A stretch of 64,000 nucleotides of DNA from contig NC_052393.1 in the NCBI RefSeq assembly GCF_009389715.1, positions 3,100,001-3,164,000 of the forward strand. Reading direction: 5' to 3'. This DNA is from Phoenix dactylifera. Taxonomy: Eukaryota; Streptophyta; Magnoliopsida; Arecales; Arecaceae. This document shows, in pieces, positions 1-11,789 of the stretch. Within the stretch, counting starts at the first letter, position 1; the number at the start of each line of letters is the position of its first letter. The translations under genes were made by a program, and so were the position numbers. The notes below the pieces were generated by a model that worked only from the letters and a program-made list of their open reading frames with translations, did not search any database and was not told the DNA's origin.

Positions 1-882
1 GACAACAAATACTGTTTACAGTTGATTCGCTTTGGTTATTATGTCAATGTTGAAAAGTTGTTAGTTTGCTTCACCAATCTAATGTGCTTTGGTAAAATAC
101 ACCATATCGCAAACATTTCTTTTCATTCCATAGTTAAATCCCACTATAGCATGGGCCCTATTTTCCTTGTAACAGTGTAATTCACGTGACCTGTTATTGT
201 TCAACTGTAAATATTTTGTTGTCACAGTGGAACTGATAGCAAAGCTACTTATGAAATATAGGCGGTTCTCTAATATCTCAAGTATATTTTATCGATAATT
301 GCAAGATCGAGAGATATTTAATGGAAGTTTTCTTTCCAGGTATTGTAAGAATGCTGCACTGGTGAGGTTCAGGAAAACAATTAGTTGCCTCAGTCCCTCT
401 TCTTTTTCGGGGAAAAAAAACAAATTCTAATTAATAGCTGCCACAGGATGCAGATTTACAACAGTTGATTTTAAAAAAATCTTGCTCATTTTACTACAAG
501 TCAGATTAGAGATATATTGCTCCTTATAAGAAGATTTAGGACTCTATGGTTGTCACTGCAGAGAAGTGCTACTCTGTAGCAGACAACCGTAAGCTTCTTA
601 GTGTAACTGATACATGAAAGAGCTAACATCAAGATGGGCATGATAATGTAACTAATGTGGGACAGCTAACGCTGAGGAAGTTGGAAGTAAAACTAAGAAG
701 CTTCTAAAGTAAAATTTGATTCACCATGGCCTCAAATGTGTTCTTGTCAAGTTTGAAGAAGTCTGTCCTTAATGTGCGCAACAAGTCTAGAAACATATCT
801 GCCCATCTCTTTTGGCCTTGTCCAGGCGTTTTCATTAGTATTTGATCTGATCCACTGACCATAGTATTCCACACTGCTGCAG
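1..882 (+). other. Presumed intron upstream of the Pin1-type last exon
   Basis: No upstream Pin1 exon (the conserved Ser-Ser-Ala-Lys-Arg-Gly-Gly stretch) can be read here on the plus strand. The stretch is AT-rich and ends in a good acceptor (ctgctgcag) at 882. It is therefore most simply the long last intron of the gene, whose earlier exons lie left of the window. Nothing else is recognisable. Confidence 0.45.
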
Positions 883-1007
883 GTCGTTTTGGAAGGGGAC
901 AGATGCAGAAGCCCTTTGAAGAAGCTACCTTCGCCCTCAAAATGGGTGAGATGAGCGACACCGTGGACACAGACAGTGGCGTCCACATCATCCTCAGAAC
1001 CGGCTGA
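883..1007 (+). CDS. PIN1: Pin1-type parvulin peptidyl-prolyl cis-trans isomerase, last exon (5' part outside window)
   Basis: The last exon codes for 41 codons including the stop, after two bases that complete a split Gly codon. It reads [18 protein letters not shown], then a stretch ending in DTDSGVHII and a C-terminal RTG. This is the C-terminal end of the parvulin domain of plant Pin1 homologues, which isomerise phospho-Ser/Thr-Pro bonds in the nucleus and cytosol. The Phe-Gly-Arg-Gly-Gln-Met motif and the DSGVHII strand are typical. The acceptor and its phase (G|GT CGT) match the expected Asp-Leu-Gly preceding the exon. The few differences from the consensus that I remember (Met-Gly-Glu-Met for Val-Gly-Glu-Ile) are conservative, so a live gene is plausible. 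Because no other exon is visible, a displaced exon copy cannot be excluded. Confidence 0.62.
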
Positions 1008-4000
1008 CGCCCATGTCATCGTGAGAACTGGTTGATGACCAGGAAGCCGGCCTTAATTTTAATTTATTCCCAGCCATGAAAAATATTTTTAGTATCATTT
1101 GTAGTCTATAAGATTGGGCTGGGACTTCTCTAGCTATTTGCATACAATATCATCACAAAATGCTTCAAACCCCAAGAACTTTGGCCATTAAAACCATGAT
1201 CAAAGCTTCATCAACTTTGTGCGGTGAGCTTTTGCAGTAATAAGATTTGACGCCATGAATTTTTAAGACATTGCAGCAAGTCTCGAAATGGTCAATTGGT
1301 TGATGTTGTTGTTATAATCTTTCTTACGAGGCGCGAGTGGGATCTATCGCTATTACATTTGCAGGTGTGGAAAGCGGTTTTTGGCCGTGCCCGAGATATT
1401 CATCTCTCTTGTATCCCACTTGTGGCCATGCGATTGATATACACCTCTCATCTCGTAATACGTGGGATCATATATTATATGCAACTCATTATCGGTAGTA
1501 AAGTAAATCCGCTCTCCAGGTATGTTTGTTGGATCTATTCAAGGTGATGTTTGATTGTCGAATAACTTTTTAAGGAGATATTCATTGTACTGTTGAAGGC
1601 CTATGTGTATTTCGCGGAAAGAGAATAAGATGCATTTAATGCTTATTGAATTTTGAAATGTTTGAATGTTGTCACAGATATTTTTTATGTGTACGTTTAT
1701 GGTCGGCATGTAAGTCCGTATTTCATGACCTTTCTAGGCGTTTGACAAGGATATTTCTCGAAGTTAGGGACATTTCCGGCTTATTCCGCATTCAAACAGG
1801 TCTTATAGTGATTAGGAAATCATGGAAGCCTGTTTTTTACTGCACCAATGATGCTAGTTTTAGTTTGACGTTAGTACAGAATATATGGTAGGTACTCTTC
1901 TGTTGGGATGGATAACTCCTTGCAGTATCGGTATAAAACGTCAGTGCCTTCTTAATCCTTCCGTTCCATGTCCGAACTCAGTTACTTGAATGTGTCTTCG
2001 TAGCTTCCATTTTGAATCCATGGTGACAAATGTTTGCAAATTATCCTACGCTTTTTGTCGTATTCTCGTTGCACTTCTGTTCATTTCCAAATAACCCTTT
2101 CTAATGAATGAAGGCACCTATTTCTTGTTTGTGGAAGTGCAACTCTTGTTTGTTTTGACCTTTTTATAGATTGGCCATGAGATGGTTGTGACCCAAAATT
2201 CATGCCAATATGTCATGTTCTCAATTGAAGATTCTAACTTGCTAGAAAAATCTCTGATGGTTGTAGCCTTTGTAAGAGAGACTTGGGATTTTAAAGATAA
2301 AAGATGTTCAAGGGATACTTTGGAAGGGTTTCTCTCGTCTTTGTTCAAAATGACTTATGTCCTTCATCATCCTGCCCATATACAACAATCAAATTGGTGG
2401 TTCAGATAGTACAACCTCTTGCCACTTTAGATACGGCCTAGGAGTCTATTCATCAAATCATTAGTCCTTGCTTTAAACCTTTATTATGCCAAGTCTCGAT
2501 TCTACTGGCAGTGACTCGGTCTGTTCTTTGCCTTGGGCTCTAGTCTGAATGGAGTGAAGCGAGGGTATAGGATAGAAGGTGGTGAAGGAATGGACCCTCC
2601 TTAAAAAAAAAAAGTTATATATATATATACACACACACACACACCTGCGGACCCGGTCTTCGATCAAGGTTTTTTCTAATTCTAACATGCTTGGGTGCAA
2701 AGAAACCTCAACTTATGTATTAGCACCTAAATACCAATATATAGGTTGGTCTTATATTGTGAGCAAAAAATGATGTATTGTGAGCATTAGAATCTCGGGA
2801 GAGCATTCCTTGCGAAAAATCATTATCTGAGACAGGCCATGGTTGAGAATTTTTTTTTTCTTGGAGTGCTCATTTGGATTAGATACCTTGTTCATGTTGT
2901 TTTACCTCTTTGTACAGTTAGTATGATGCTGTGGGTGATTACCATCCATGAAAGATGAAGCAATGTCTAAATTATTTCCACTTGGCCCAGGACGGCACAT
3001 GACCCTGTCATTGGTTTTGCACCTGTATTCACTTGAGGGTCATAGATGTGGTAGTTATCTTTATTAAACTTGGTATTGCAGTTGTTTTGAAGTAGTTGGA
3101 CAAAGATGGACGAATCATCGATACTTCTAAAAATTACAAGCATCAAAGTAAATCCTCCTTGGTACTTTGGAATGGCATCTAGCATCAGAGGGATCATCCT
3201 TCAACCCGGTCAGCGGCGGTGAAGCCGGCACAAATGAAAAGATTAAAACTGCAAAGTCAGCACATTGTCCTTGTTGCTTATTCCTCCTTAACATAGGGAT
3301 GGAAATTGTCCTTGGAGGTTAATGCTGTTTTTCAGAAGTGCTTGTCAAAAATATGGAGGATCCTTTAAATTAAAACCATACTTCTAAATATTTAAAATTT
3401 ACTTGTCAGATAAACCAAGGAAAATACCTACATGTACATCTATGCGACAACGAATGTTCGGCTAAATGGTAGGGCATGGGGATTACCGTCCACAGTCTTC
3501 ATTTTTTCAGCCAATGTCTAAATGCAAGCCATCTTTTTTTTTATAGAAATTTTAAGGAACACATTTGCACATTATTCCACAATTGATCTCGACTAAAGAA
3601 CTTGTGCTATGTTGTTTCCATTCTAATGGAGTATGGTGCATATGCAGTAATGATTAGATTTAAAATCAAAAATGAGAAGGGTTGATTGAACAAGAATGGT
3701 CCAACATTTAGTGTTCTCCCAACTGATGTAAACATGTTCATGCCAACCCCAGTAACAAAGGGTTCCAAGTGGTCATCTATCCAGCTACTTGTTTTTCCTA
3801 TCCGTTCTGATGCTGTCCGAGATGGCCTACAAAACCATTCCATCCACTGTTGTTTGACATGAAATTCTTGGGTGTTGAGTAGTATATGAGCAGAAAGTAA
3901 TGAGTTTGTCGGTAGCATTATCCAGACCCTGCATAGATATACAAAATGTAAGGCTGTATCATCTCCCCCATAGAATGTTACGCTTCAAATGCCTAGCAAA

Positions 4001-4555
4001 ACTAGATGACTATGTTTTCCACTTCTGTTCATATATATATTTCAACCTGTAACCTTAAAACTGATGAATATAACCTTGTATACCAGATATATATGGGAAT
4101 ACTGAAAGTGCTGTTCAGCATTTTCCAACTACAAGGATGATAGGTGTTGATTTCTATGAATAAGTTGGTGAATCTGCCATTGGAATGAGTATCTGTCAAG
4201 ACTGGTCTCAGTAACAGAGGTCATGAAGGTTTTTCTCCAGTTTTAGCGTTCAGGATACTCCTGATATTCTAGGATCTAACTTTATAAGTAACATGTCACA
4301 AACATAAATCTTAGAGCTTTTGCTCGGAAGATCATCTTCATCTGGTGAATGGGCAAATTGATCTGATGTTCAGACAAAGTACGGAATTCATTGACTAGTT
4401 ATACTGTCCAATCAAAGTGGAGATTGTTGATATTTGATTGCGCACGGAGTGGATACAGATGCCCTTGAGTTACAGATGTATCATTTCTCTCTTTGGACAT
4501 GGCATGGGTGCAAATGGATACACTCTAAATTGAGTTCATACCTTCAGCTATATAT
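1008..4555. other. Intergenic, no supported gene
   Basis: AT-rich sequence between the Pin1 stop and the convergent gene ending at 4556. Several unbroken frames of 70-100 codons occur, the longest on the minus strand at 3607-3918. None shows a family motif I recognise and none joins to neighbours by clean splice signals. A short TA/CA microsatellite lies near 2618-2645. The 3' UTRs of the two flanking genes are presumably included. Confidence 0.5.
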
Positions 4556-7500
4556 TCAGTGGTTTTGTTGCTTATGCAATGCGGCACGGTCCAGGTGTTC
4601 CATGCCACTAGCTGAAAATGGCTCCACTGATGACCGAAGTGCCTCTGGACCTTCTGCAGCAATTCTCTTGCATAATGCATCACAATTGCTTATTACCTCT
4701 GTAAGCCTGCCCTTGAATTCACCCACTTCTACTTGCAATGGATGTACTGCAAATTTGCATGCCAACATCAAAATACAGAAGAGTTTTATCATAGCAAAAG
4801 ATTTTGGTGTGGCACAAGTTCTAAGTTGCCAGCAGGTGGATCAGAGTACTGTATTCCAAGGTTTTAAATCCCCAGGGGATAGGGCCATCTTGGTTTTTGG
4901 TGGACTGGGACGGGCCACCGTCCCACCCTGTTTCAATAACACTCAGGATGGGAGATGTCTCAGGATGCACTGCTTGGGATGCTGGGATGGTGGCAGGATG
5001 GTAACCCATCCCAATGTCCTGCAAGACGTCCTATCGGTATTTGAAACCATGTTGTATTGCACCAAACAGAATGCACTGCCCTTTTAGAATTGTAGAATCC
5101 ATTACCCAACTCTAACTCTCTTTGCCAGATTATCTAGAAAAGCTGGGGTATTACCTTCAGAGAGACTGTGTGCAGTAGATCTCATAGCCGACACTGAATA
5201 GTTGAATCGCTGAAGAAGCTTAACAGCCAAAGCATCTGCGGTTTCTATCTTGTTTTCTATCTCCTCCTGCAATACTGAGAGTCAGGATATGACCATTTCT
5301 ACATTATTTCAACAATCATGAAGACTCCTGATAACCTTAAATTGCTTCAAACCAATAAAGATCCTCTTGGATTATCATGTATGCCTAGAACTAGAGCAAA
5401 AAGAGGAGACTGAAAATCAGAAAGTTGCAGTTTGGATCAACACAAACATGAAAGTGCAGAAATTGATTGTTGAACATTTGACTTATTATGAGCTTAAATT
5501 TACATAGATAATCCAGTCAACATCACAAAGTGAAGAATCTAATCCACAGAATGCCAAATTGTCAATGACCACAAAAGTTATCGTGATCAGGACTGAGTTA
5601 AACAGGCGTCAGATCAAATCGAACGTTGTATCCAATCAGCGAATATAAGACTCCTTCCAATTTCATTCAAACGTTCTAATGATATAACGGAAATGTGAAA
5701 ATTGCGACCAAATAAGTAAATTGTAAGGTTGAAGGATAAAGAATAAAAGCCACAATCTAGTTTCCACCACTATATGCCCATATAAAACATGTCTAATAAA
5801 ATAAATGCCATGCCTAGTTATTCGAGATATTCACACACTACCACCTCATTTATATAAATATGGTTGTGCTTTTAGGTGGAATATTTTGGAAAAAATAATG
5901 AGATTCTAACAAATGATAATAAAAATGAGAAGAACCCATGCTATTGTAAATGTTCGTTTTCCCTTTTCGAGACGAATGCTATTGTGAAAGTTATCGAAAG
6001 GATAATATATAGTAAACAAAAGGTTTTCATTCTCAACCAAGATGTTCTTAACATTTCATTTGACAAATTTAACTTTATGATAGCTGATATTACACAAAAG
6101 AGCACCTGTTTCTGACTAATTTTCTTGGCCTTCTCTTCCTGCCATTCACGGTACATAGCAAACAACTCTAGTAGAACCTTGGGATTCAAAGTACCTATAA
6201 CAAAGAAAATGATCGACAAATTTCATGAATCTCTAGTAAATCAAATATTAAAATATTCACATCATGATTCAAACTTTCAAAAAGCCCTACAGTGAAAAAA
6301 ATTAATCAAATGATCATTAAAAAAATCTCCAAAAATAAAACATGGTTTTCTTATACCCAAAAGTTTATGATGTATGAAATCCTGGAGACAGAAAATTAAG
6401 TACAAGGAAGGGACTGAATCAGGATTATGGGCTTCATCTGAAATACCAGCATATGAAGCCACCTACAGCTGCAGGTGGAGGTTATGGAGTGCAGCTTTAT
6501 CATGCATACACGTGGATTAAATCGCATTGTAAACAAGAGAATCATTGATCGGAGAGGGTTATACACCAAAATATTATACAGATAAAACTCTTGGGGCAAT
6601 AACAGAGCTAAGCATTTTCCTTGCTATATAAGATGAGATCGGTATGGTAGGCTACATCTCATAGGCTACATCTCATACAAGAGACAAGGCAAAAGATCAA
6701 CTTAAGACCAAGGACATTCGCTTAATCTGGAAGTAATTTTCTGTGCTCTTTTATCATGTTGCAAATGATAATAACATGTCCTATCTTTCTTTTTAGTGTT
6801 CTTAATAATCACATAGTGAATACGTCCTGAGATAAAATTTCATTTAATAAAACAACCCATTAATCCTCCAACAGAATTTGAACAAGGTGATACAATAAAA
6901 TATGGCCGCTAAAGATGATCAGGTGTCTGGTAGTTGCTAGGATTCGGTTGCAAAATTTTTTTAATCAACAGGACAAAGTATTGAAAGTAATTAAGGCATG
7001 CTTCCTCATTGGTGTGCGGATACGTATTAAACCCAGTTACATAAGAAATTTTTCTCTACAGTGCATGCACCAAATGGCCGTGCACGCCGTGTATCGCAGC
7101 CGCTTGTTCTTATAATGGTGCACCAAGATGAGAGCTTGATGAGTGGGCCCACAGGAATGAGTGGCTATGATTGGTTACATGCACGGGTGATCAGGTGCAT
7201 GCAATGTAGGGAATAATTTTTCTGGTTACATATGGTTGACTTCATGGATTGAATTATGGTATCCAGATTTAAGAATATATTATAACCAGCTCTTAACCTC
7301 AATCACTAAATTCCTCGCCAAGGCAAAACTGGGAAATAGAAAGGTCCATCACGAAAACTAGAAGGTCGATTAGATGGGTAGGAAAGTTCACTTATCAATT
7401 AGAGAGTTTAAGATTATGGAACCAGGGAACCACTTTTCAAGGTTCCTTGCAAAGATCCTAGATGAGAAGAGGAGGTTTGGATATAAGGAATTGCATTTCA

Positions 7501-9099
7501 CCTTCAAGGCACAACTGAGAAAAAAAATAGGAAAACTGTGATAAAATTCCATTATGGGTACACAGATACCCAAAAAGAATGCAAACAAAAATATTTACCA
7601 GGATCGTGGAAGCAAGAGCTTCAATACTGAATAAACCTTCAAACTTCAAGGAGATGATAATTCCCATCTAGCTGTGTGGATCTAATTTACATTTAAGGTT
7701 TATCTATCAAAGTCTTCTGGTGACTTGCAAATACTAGCCTTTAACATTAAAATTTGAATGTAGTCAAATATATACATTGAAATTTGACTGCATAACATAG
7801 TGTTGTAGTTTGGCGCATCAAGACACAAAGAATCTCAGGGTGATGATAAGGATTGGGGAAGTAAATATTATAGATAACTGCCAAAACTTCATATTCAGAA
7901 AGCATGTTGTGTTTACAATGTGAATAGAGGATATTTAAGATGCATGATTAGTATAAGGCTGGCTATCTTAATGCAACCTGACTCTCTTTGATGCAAAATT
8001 AAGCTTGCACTGAGGCGAAATTTATTAGATGTTAGGTTTCTAACTTAAGAAAACCACCCCGACATCTTCAATTCAGCTAGGTTAGATTCAACCAAAGCTA
8101 CCGTTTTGGGTTAAAAAAGAAAAAAAAATCAATGTTTTTCCAAAATCTATGAACAAAAGTCATGCAATCCATGTGCAATGGAATCATCTGAATATCCACC
8201 ACTACTTCCATTAGCACTGTAACTTTACTACACTGCTGCAGGGCATGATTAGGTAAGTTCAGATTGGTCATTAGAAGGAAGATGCATAACATTAGCTGAC
8301 CAATATGTTTTAAGTGTCAAGTCAGTTGCGCCCAAAGATTCTTTTCTATTTATTGTGACATCTGCATCACCTAAAAAAATTTTAGAGCTCAAGTAAAATT
8401 CTTTCCAAGTTCAAGAGAGCTTAAATTTCGCGACTTGAAAACCAGAGAGCTGAAAGCTCGGTATGGGCAGTCGTTCCTCAAATTGCTTTCACTCTCAGCA
8501 TCCTCAATGCACGCGAAAAATTATATAAGAAATAGTACTCAGATATAAAAATTCTAAAATTTCTCCAGAAACATGCAAATAAAAAAGGAAAAAAAATGAA
8601 CCAGAGGATCCAGAGACAGAAGAAAACCAGAATCCATCCCTTAAACAACAACGCCGGAAAAGGATAAGTAAATAGAGCTCACCTGATACGGACGAGTTGG
8701 AGGAGGAGGGTTTCCTCACGAGAATATCCGTCAAGGAGCTCTCGGAAGGAGGCAGAGATTTCAGCAACGGCGTGGTCTGCAACGATCCATCGAAGAAAAG
8801 AATAAAATGAGAAGCGAACCAGGAGGAGGCCAGTTTCTAGGGTTGGAGGAAGAGAGGGGGAGAGCGCTCACGATCTTGAGGGCCCGGATGCGTTCGAGGA
8901 GGGGATCGACGCCCTCGATCCTCTCGGAGACGGTGGTGATCTCATCGATCGGCTGAGAAGAGGAAGGATTCATCATCATCATCAGCAGCAGCAGCAGCGG
9001 AATTCACGAGAACAAGAGAGAAAGAGAGGAGAGGCAAGAAGAAAGTACCTGCTGCTGTCGTTGCTGTTGTTCTGAGAGAAGGGATTCGGAGGCGCCCAT
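4556..9099 (-). CDS. Conserved small helical protein of unrecognised family, six exons, 205 aa
   Basis: Six exons join in phase on the minus strand: 9049-9099, 8872-8952, 8683-8776, 6106-6194, 5155-5266 and 4556-4746 (618 nt, 205 residues plus stop). All introns are GT-AG. The start is the first ATG after a short leader and begins MGASESLL. After a Gln-rich N-terminus come an acidic helix (PIDEITTVSERIEGVDPLLE), a short Ser/Pro linker containing LTDILVRKPSS, a charged helix (LLELFAMYREWQEEKAKK), a helix running on from EEIENKIETADAL, and a C-terminal helix with SNCDALCKRIAAEGP. No signal peptide or membrane segment is visible. The regular charged helices and small size resemble subunits of trafficking or cytoskeletal complexes such as BLOC/BORC-like proteins. 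That is only a resemblance; I do not recognise the family. Introns 3 and 4 are long (2.5 and 0.8 kb), and intron 5 carries a MITE. Confidence 0.8.
4860..5048. mobile_element. 189-bp MITE with TIR GGTTTYAAATMCC inside intron 5
   Basis: The left end reads GGTTTTAAATCCCC, and the reverse complement of the right end reads GGTTTCAAATACC, giving a 13-bp terminal inverted repeat with two differences. Between them is GC-richer sequence with repeated 'ggatg' and 'ccatcc' words, unlike the surrounding AT-rich intron. No target-site duplication is visible, so the superfamily is undecided. The element lies wholly within an intron of the 205-aa gene and does not touch its splice sites. Confidence 0.55.
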
Positions 9100-9157
9100 C
9101 GGTGCTCAGATTCGAAACGAGGAAAAGAACGAACGAACAACGCCGCCTCAGCCAGCT

Positions 9158-9165
9158 ACATATAC
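9158..9165 (-). promoter_or_regulatory. Possible TATA box of the 205-aa gene
   Basis: On the minus strand the sequence reads GGTATATGTAG about 60 bases before the ATG at 9099. This suits a start site some 30 bases further on and a very short 5' UTR. It is a weak match, supported only by position. Confidence 0.3.
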
Positions 9166-9373
9166 CGACTCGGACCCCTTGCCCGCTCAAAGCTTTCATT
9201 TCTTTTCAGGATAATCGATCAAGAAATTCCTGTGGGTACACTGTACTGTAAACATTTCATGCTTGTTGATTAGTGTTGTTGATTGCTTTAGAAAGGGGTA
9301 TGAGATATGATTACAAAACCTTAGGCGAACTTCAATTACAAAACCTCAACCAAGTTAGCCATGTCCATGATTA

Positions 9374-9540
9374 GAGGAATACAGAGAGGCTAACGAAGTT
9401 ACAGATTGGGTGGCTTTTTATGTGGCCAATCACTCTGAAGATGTCTTATGGGTCAAAAAAAAAAGAAAAAGAAAGCTGCCTAGAGCACTCTAGGAGGTAT
9501 CATTTTGAATGTGTAAATACTAGAATTGTATGAATCATCC
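9374..9540 (+). mobile_element. Decayed LINE RNase H 3' fragment
   Basis: A plus-strand reading gives EANEVTDWVAFYVANHSED, then a tail ending in KLPRAL. It aligns by eye with the RNase H C-terminus of the LINE at 52861-54905 (KANGAADWVAAHHSG, then GDGKLPHAL). The following residues also keep spaced similarity to that element's tail, but stop codons interrupt the frame, so this is an old 3' fragment. It lies in the upstream flank of the 205-aa gene and has no coding role. Confidence 0.55.
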
Positions 9541-11789
9541 ATTTTAGCAAAGAAAAAATAAGTTAGCCATGTCTTAGAATTAATAATGGGGCATCCAAAT
9601 AAGCAATGGACACCGTTAATGATTACAAGAATATATATTCATAAAACTAAAATTTCAAATGTTTTGGAGATATTATCTATATCTATCAGTTGACCAGTAA
9701 ATGATCCTTTTCCCATGTCCCGCAAAGCAAATTGCTTATTTTGTCTTATGTTTCAGAACTGGCCCAAAGCTTCTAAGTTCTCTCTGTCAGAGAGAGATGT
9801 GTCTTTTGAACATTTTAGCAGAAGGATTGGTGTTCGTGCAATTACATAGCTACAGTAATATCATAATTAAAAAACTTTCAAAGCTAGAGATGAAAAATTG
9901 CATCCAAATATGCATTCAGTTTCAGTTGGGGTTGGGGCCAAGCCCTTTTAGAATCGACAGTCGCCGGACCTTCTTTTCACACTACACACTATTATGGATA
10001 GTAAAATAATGAAAAAGATTGAATTCAATTGTCAGCTGCTTCCATCGGAAATAGGATTGGCTATGGATTTGAGCCATAGCACACGGTTTCATAAAATCCT
10101 TATGATTTTTCCGGTTAAGCACAAATATGATACATACACTTTTTATTTGGAAATAGCAAAGGAATACTCCTAATGGAACATGTAGAAATTGTAAAACCTA
10201 TGGTCATTAATTACTAGGCAACAGAATTATACTTAAAAATATAATTTCTTGACAAAAAAATATTTCGAAGACAAGAATTAAGGTTCGGTCCAGATCTACC
10301 GCGGAAATGATTTGGAAGATTCAAAACTAAAAACAGTAGTATTTGCTAGCAACAATATAATGAAGACAGTTAATCAATATAGATTGATCCGAAATCTGAT
10401 TCACGCATCAAGTAGAGTTGCCTTTACATGAGCCCAGCCAGTAGCTGCCTTCGTGATAACAAGAGCAAATGGAGAAAGATGTCTGTCATATGTTAAACCC
10501 AGAACTTTCATACTCTGTTGAAAAATTACATCACAGGTTCATATATTAGTAATAGAATCGAGTGTTCTCAAACACCATCTTTATATCTCACACGAACACC
10601 AAACAAGGCCAACATTTGAATATACGAGCAAAAGCTCTCACACAATGTTAATGTATATGAACAAATCATGACTTTTCAGTAATCCTCTGTGATGCCACAT
10701 ACTGCAGGCATAAGCCACACTGTCATCATCATCATCATCATAAGCCGCACCTCGAAGAGCAAAAAATCATGACTCTCAAACAGCCATCAACAACCTTGCT
10801 CCAAGTCTTCTATGGGTGATGGGTTGATCATGTCGTAAAGTACTCACAAAGCCTCATCATTTCTGCCATCTCCTCTCTGAAACGGGAAGGTTTAAAGATG
10901 CGAGTCAGTCCAATCAAGATGCTATGTTGAGGAAATCAAACGAACAAAAAAAAATCTCAAGAATTTCATCAGATTAGAAAGGAGCACCATTCATTCATAA
11001 ATTTCCAGGAGAATTGTTTTCTAATAAACAAATATCTACTTGCCAAGAGGCCTTCTTTGAGATTTTCTATTCAGAGATTACATGTAAGATTCGTTTGTTT
11101 CCATATTGTATAACAAAAATCCAGGCAGGACTAATTCTCCCTGAAAGACTTCATTGCTTAAGAGGAACTTAAATGGTAATTAACTAAAATGCATTATCTG
11201 AACCAATTTCTCCAACCTCTAGGCCTACATACGTGGATGAGTTCTTCGCCACTTTTCTTGAGAGGTTCAGAACAGTTGTCATGCAACTCGAGGAAACCGG
11301 ATAAGTTGATTCAGATTTGTATTCGAGGATTGTGGTCTGAGCATCAGGGGCCACTCATCCCTTCTCTTGACTACTGACCGTGAAGTTTACGAACCACTTT
11401 GCGCAAGAGGAATGCTAGATCTACTTAAAACATCTGTGAATTGAGAGTTTGAGACAAGTTGCATGGCATTCTGGGACATTTGGTGTGAACCTAACACAAA
11501 TCAGGAACATGTTCATTCTAAGTAAAGATGGTTTAATCAACAAAATTTGTTGATCTAGCTTTCCTAATTCCTATTCATACAATTAAGATCGAGTCGCTTT
11601 ATTCATGTTAGAGAATTCAGTAATATGCTTGCAGTATGCTCCATGACTATCAAAACATATGAATATAACAGCATTACACATTTAAGAAATGATTATACTA
11701 ACTTTCTAGTATAACGAAATAATAGCCCTAGAATTTGCATCTAGCCTTGTCTTTAATAATGAAACATATATGCATGTGAGATCATGGTG
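9541..11789. other. Intergenic region and 3' flank of the IQD32-like gene
   Basis: AT-rich sequence with no supported coding exon. A short ATC triplet run lies near 10725-10741. On the minus strand a good acceptor (tttcag) at 10877-10882 could receive the donor that overlaps the IQD32 stop (ctg|gtaaca near 11789), making a 3' UTR exon. That join would create a TGA almost at the same codon, so the protein would hardly change. The rest shows nothing recognisable. Confidence 0.4.

Noticed and set aside
704-1019. Two minus-strand frames of 90-95 codons
   Set aside because: They are the antisense of the Pin1-type exon, whose plus-strand protein text is clear, plus adjoining intron.
3607-3918. 103-codon minus-strand frame with protein-like text
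   Set aside because: No family recognised, no splice partners, and the opposite strand gives equally plausible text, so it was not listed as a gene.
4434-5087. 217-codon plus-strand frame
   Set aside because: It runs antisense across the last exon, the last intron and a MITE of the minus-strand 205-aa gene and has no recognisable domain.
8098-8292. Possible extra exon (minus strand) of the 205-aa gene
   Set aside because: The neighbouring exons already join in phase without it and its peptide lacks the charged-helix pattern of the rest.
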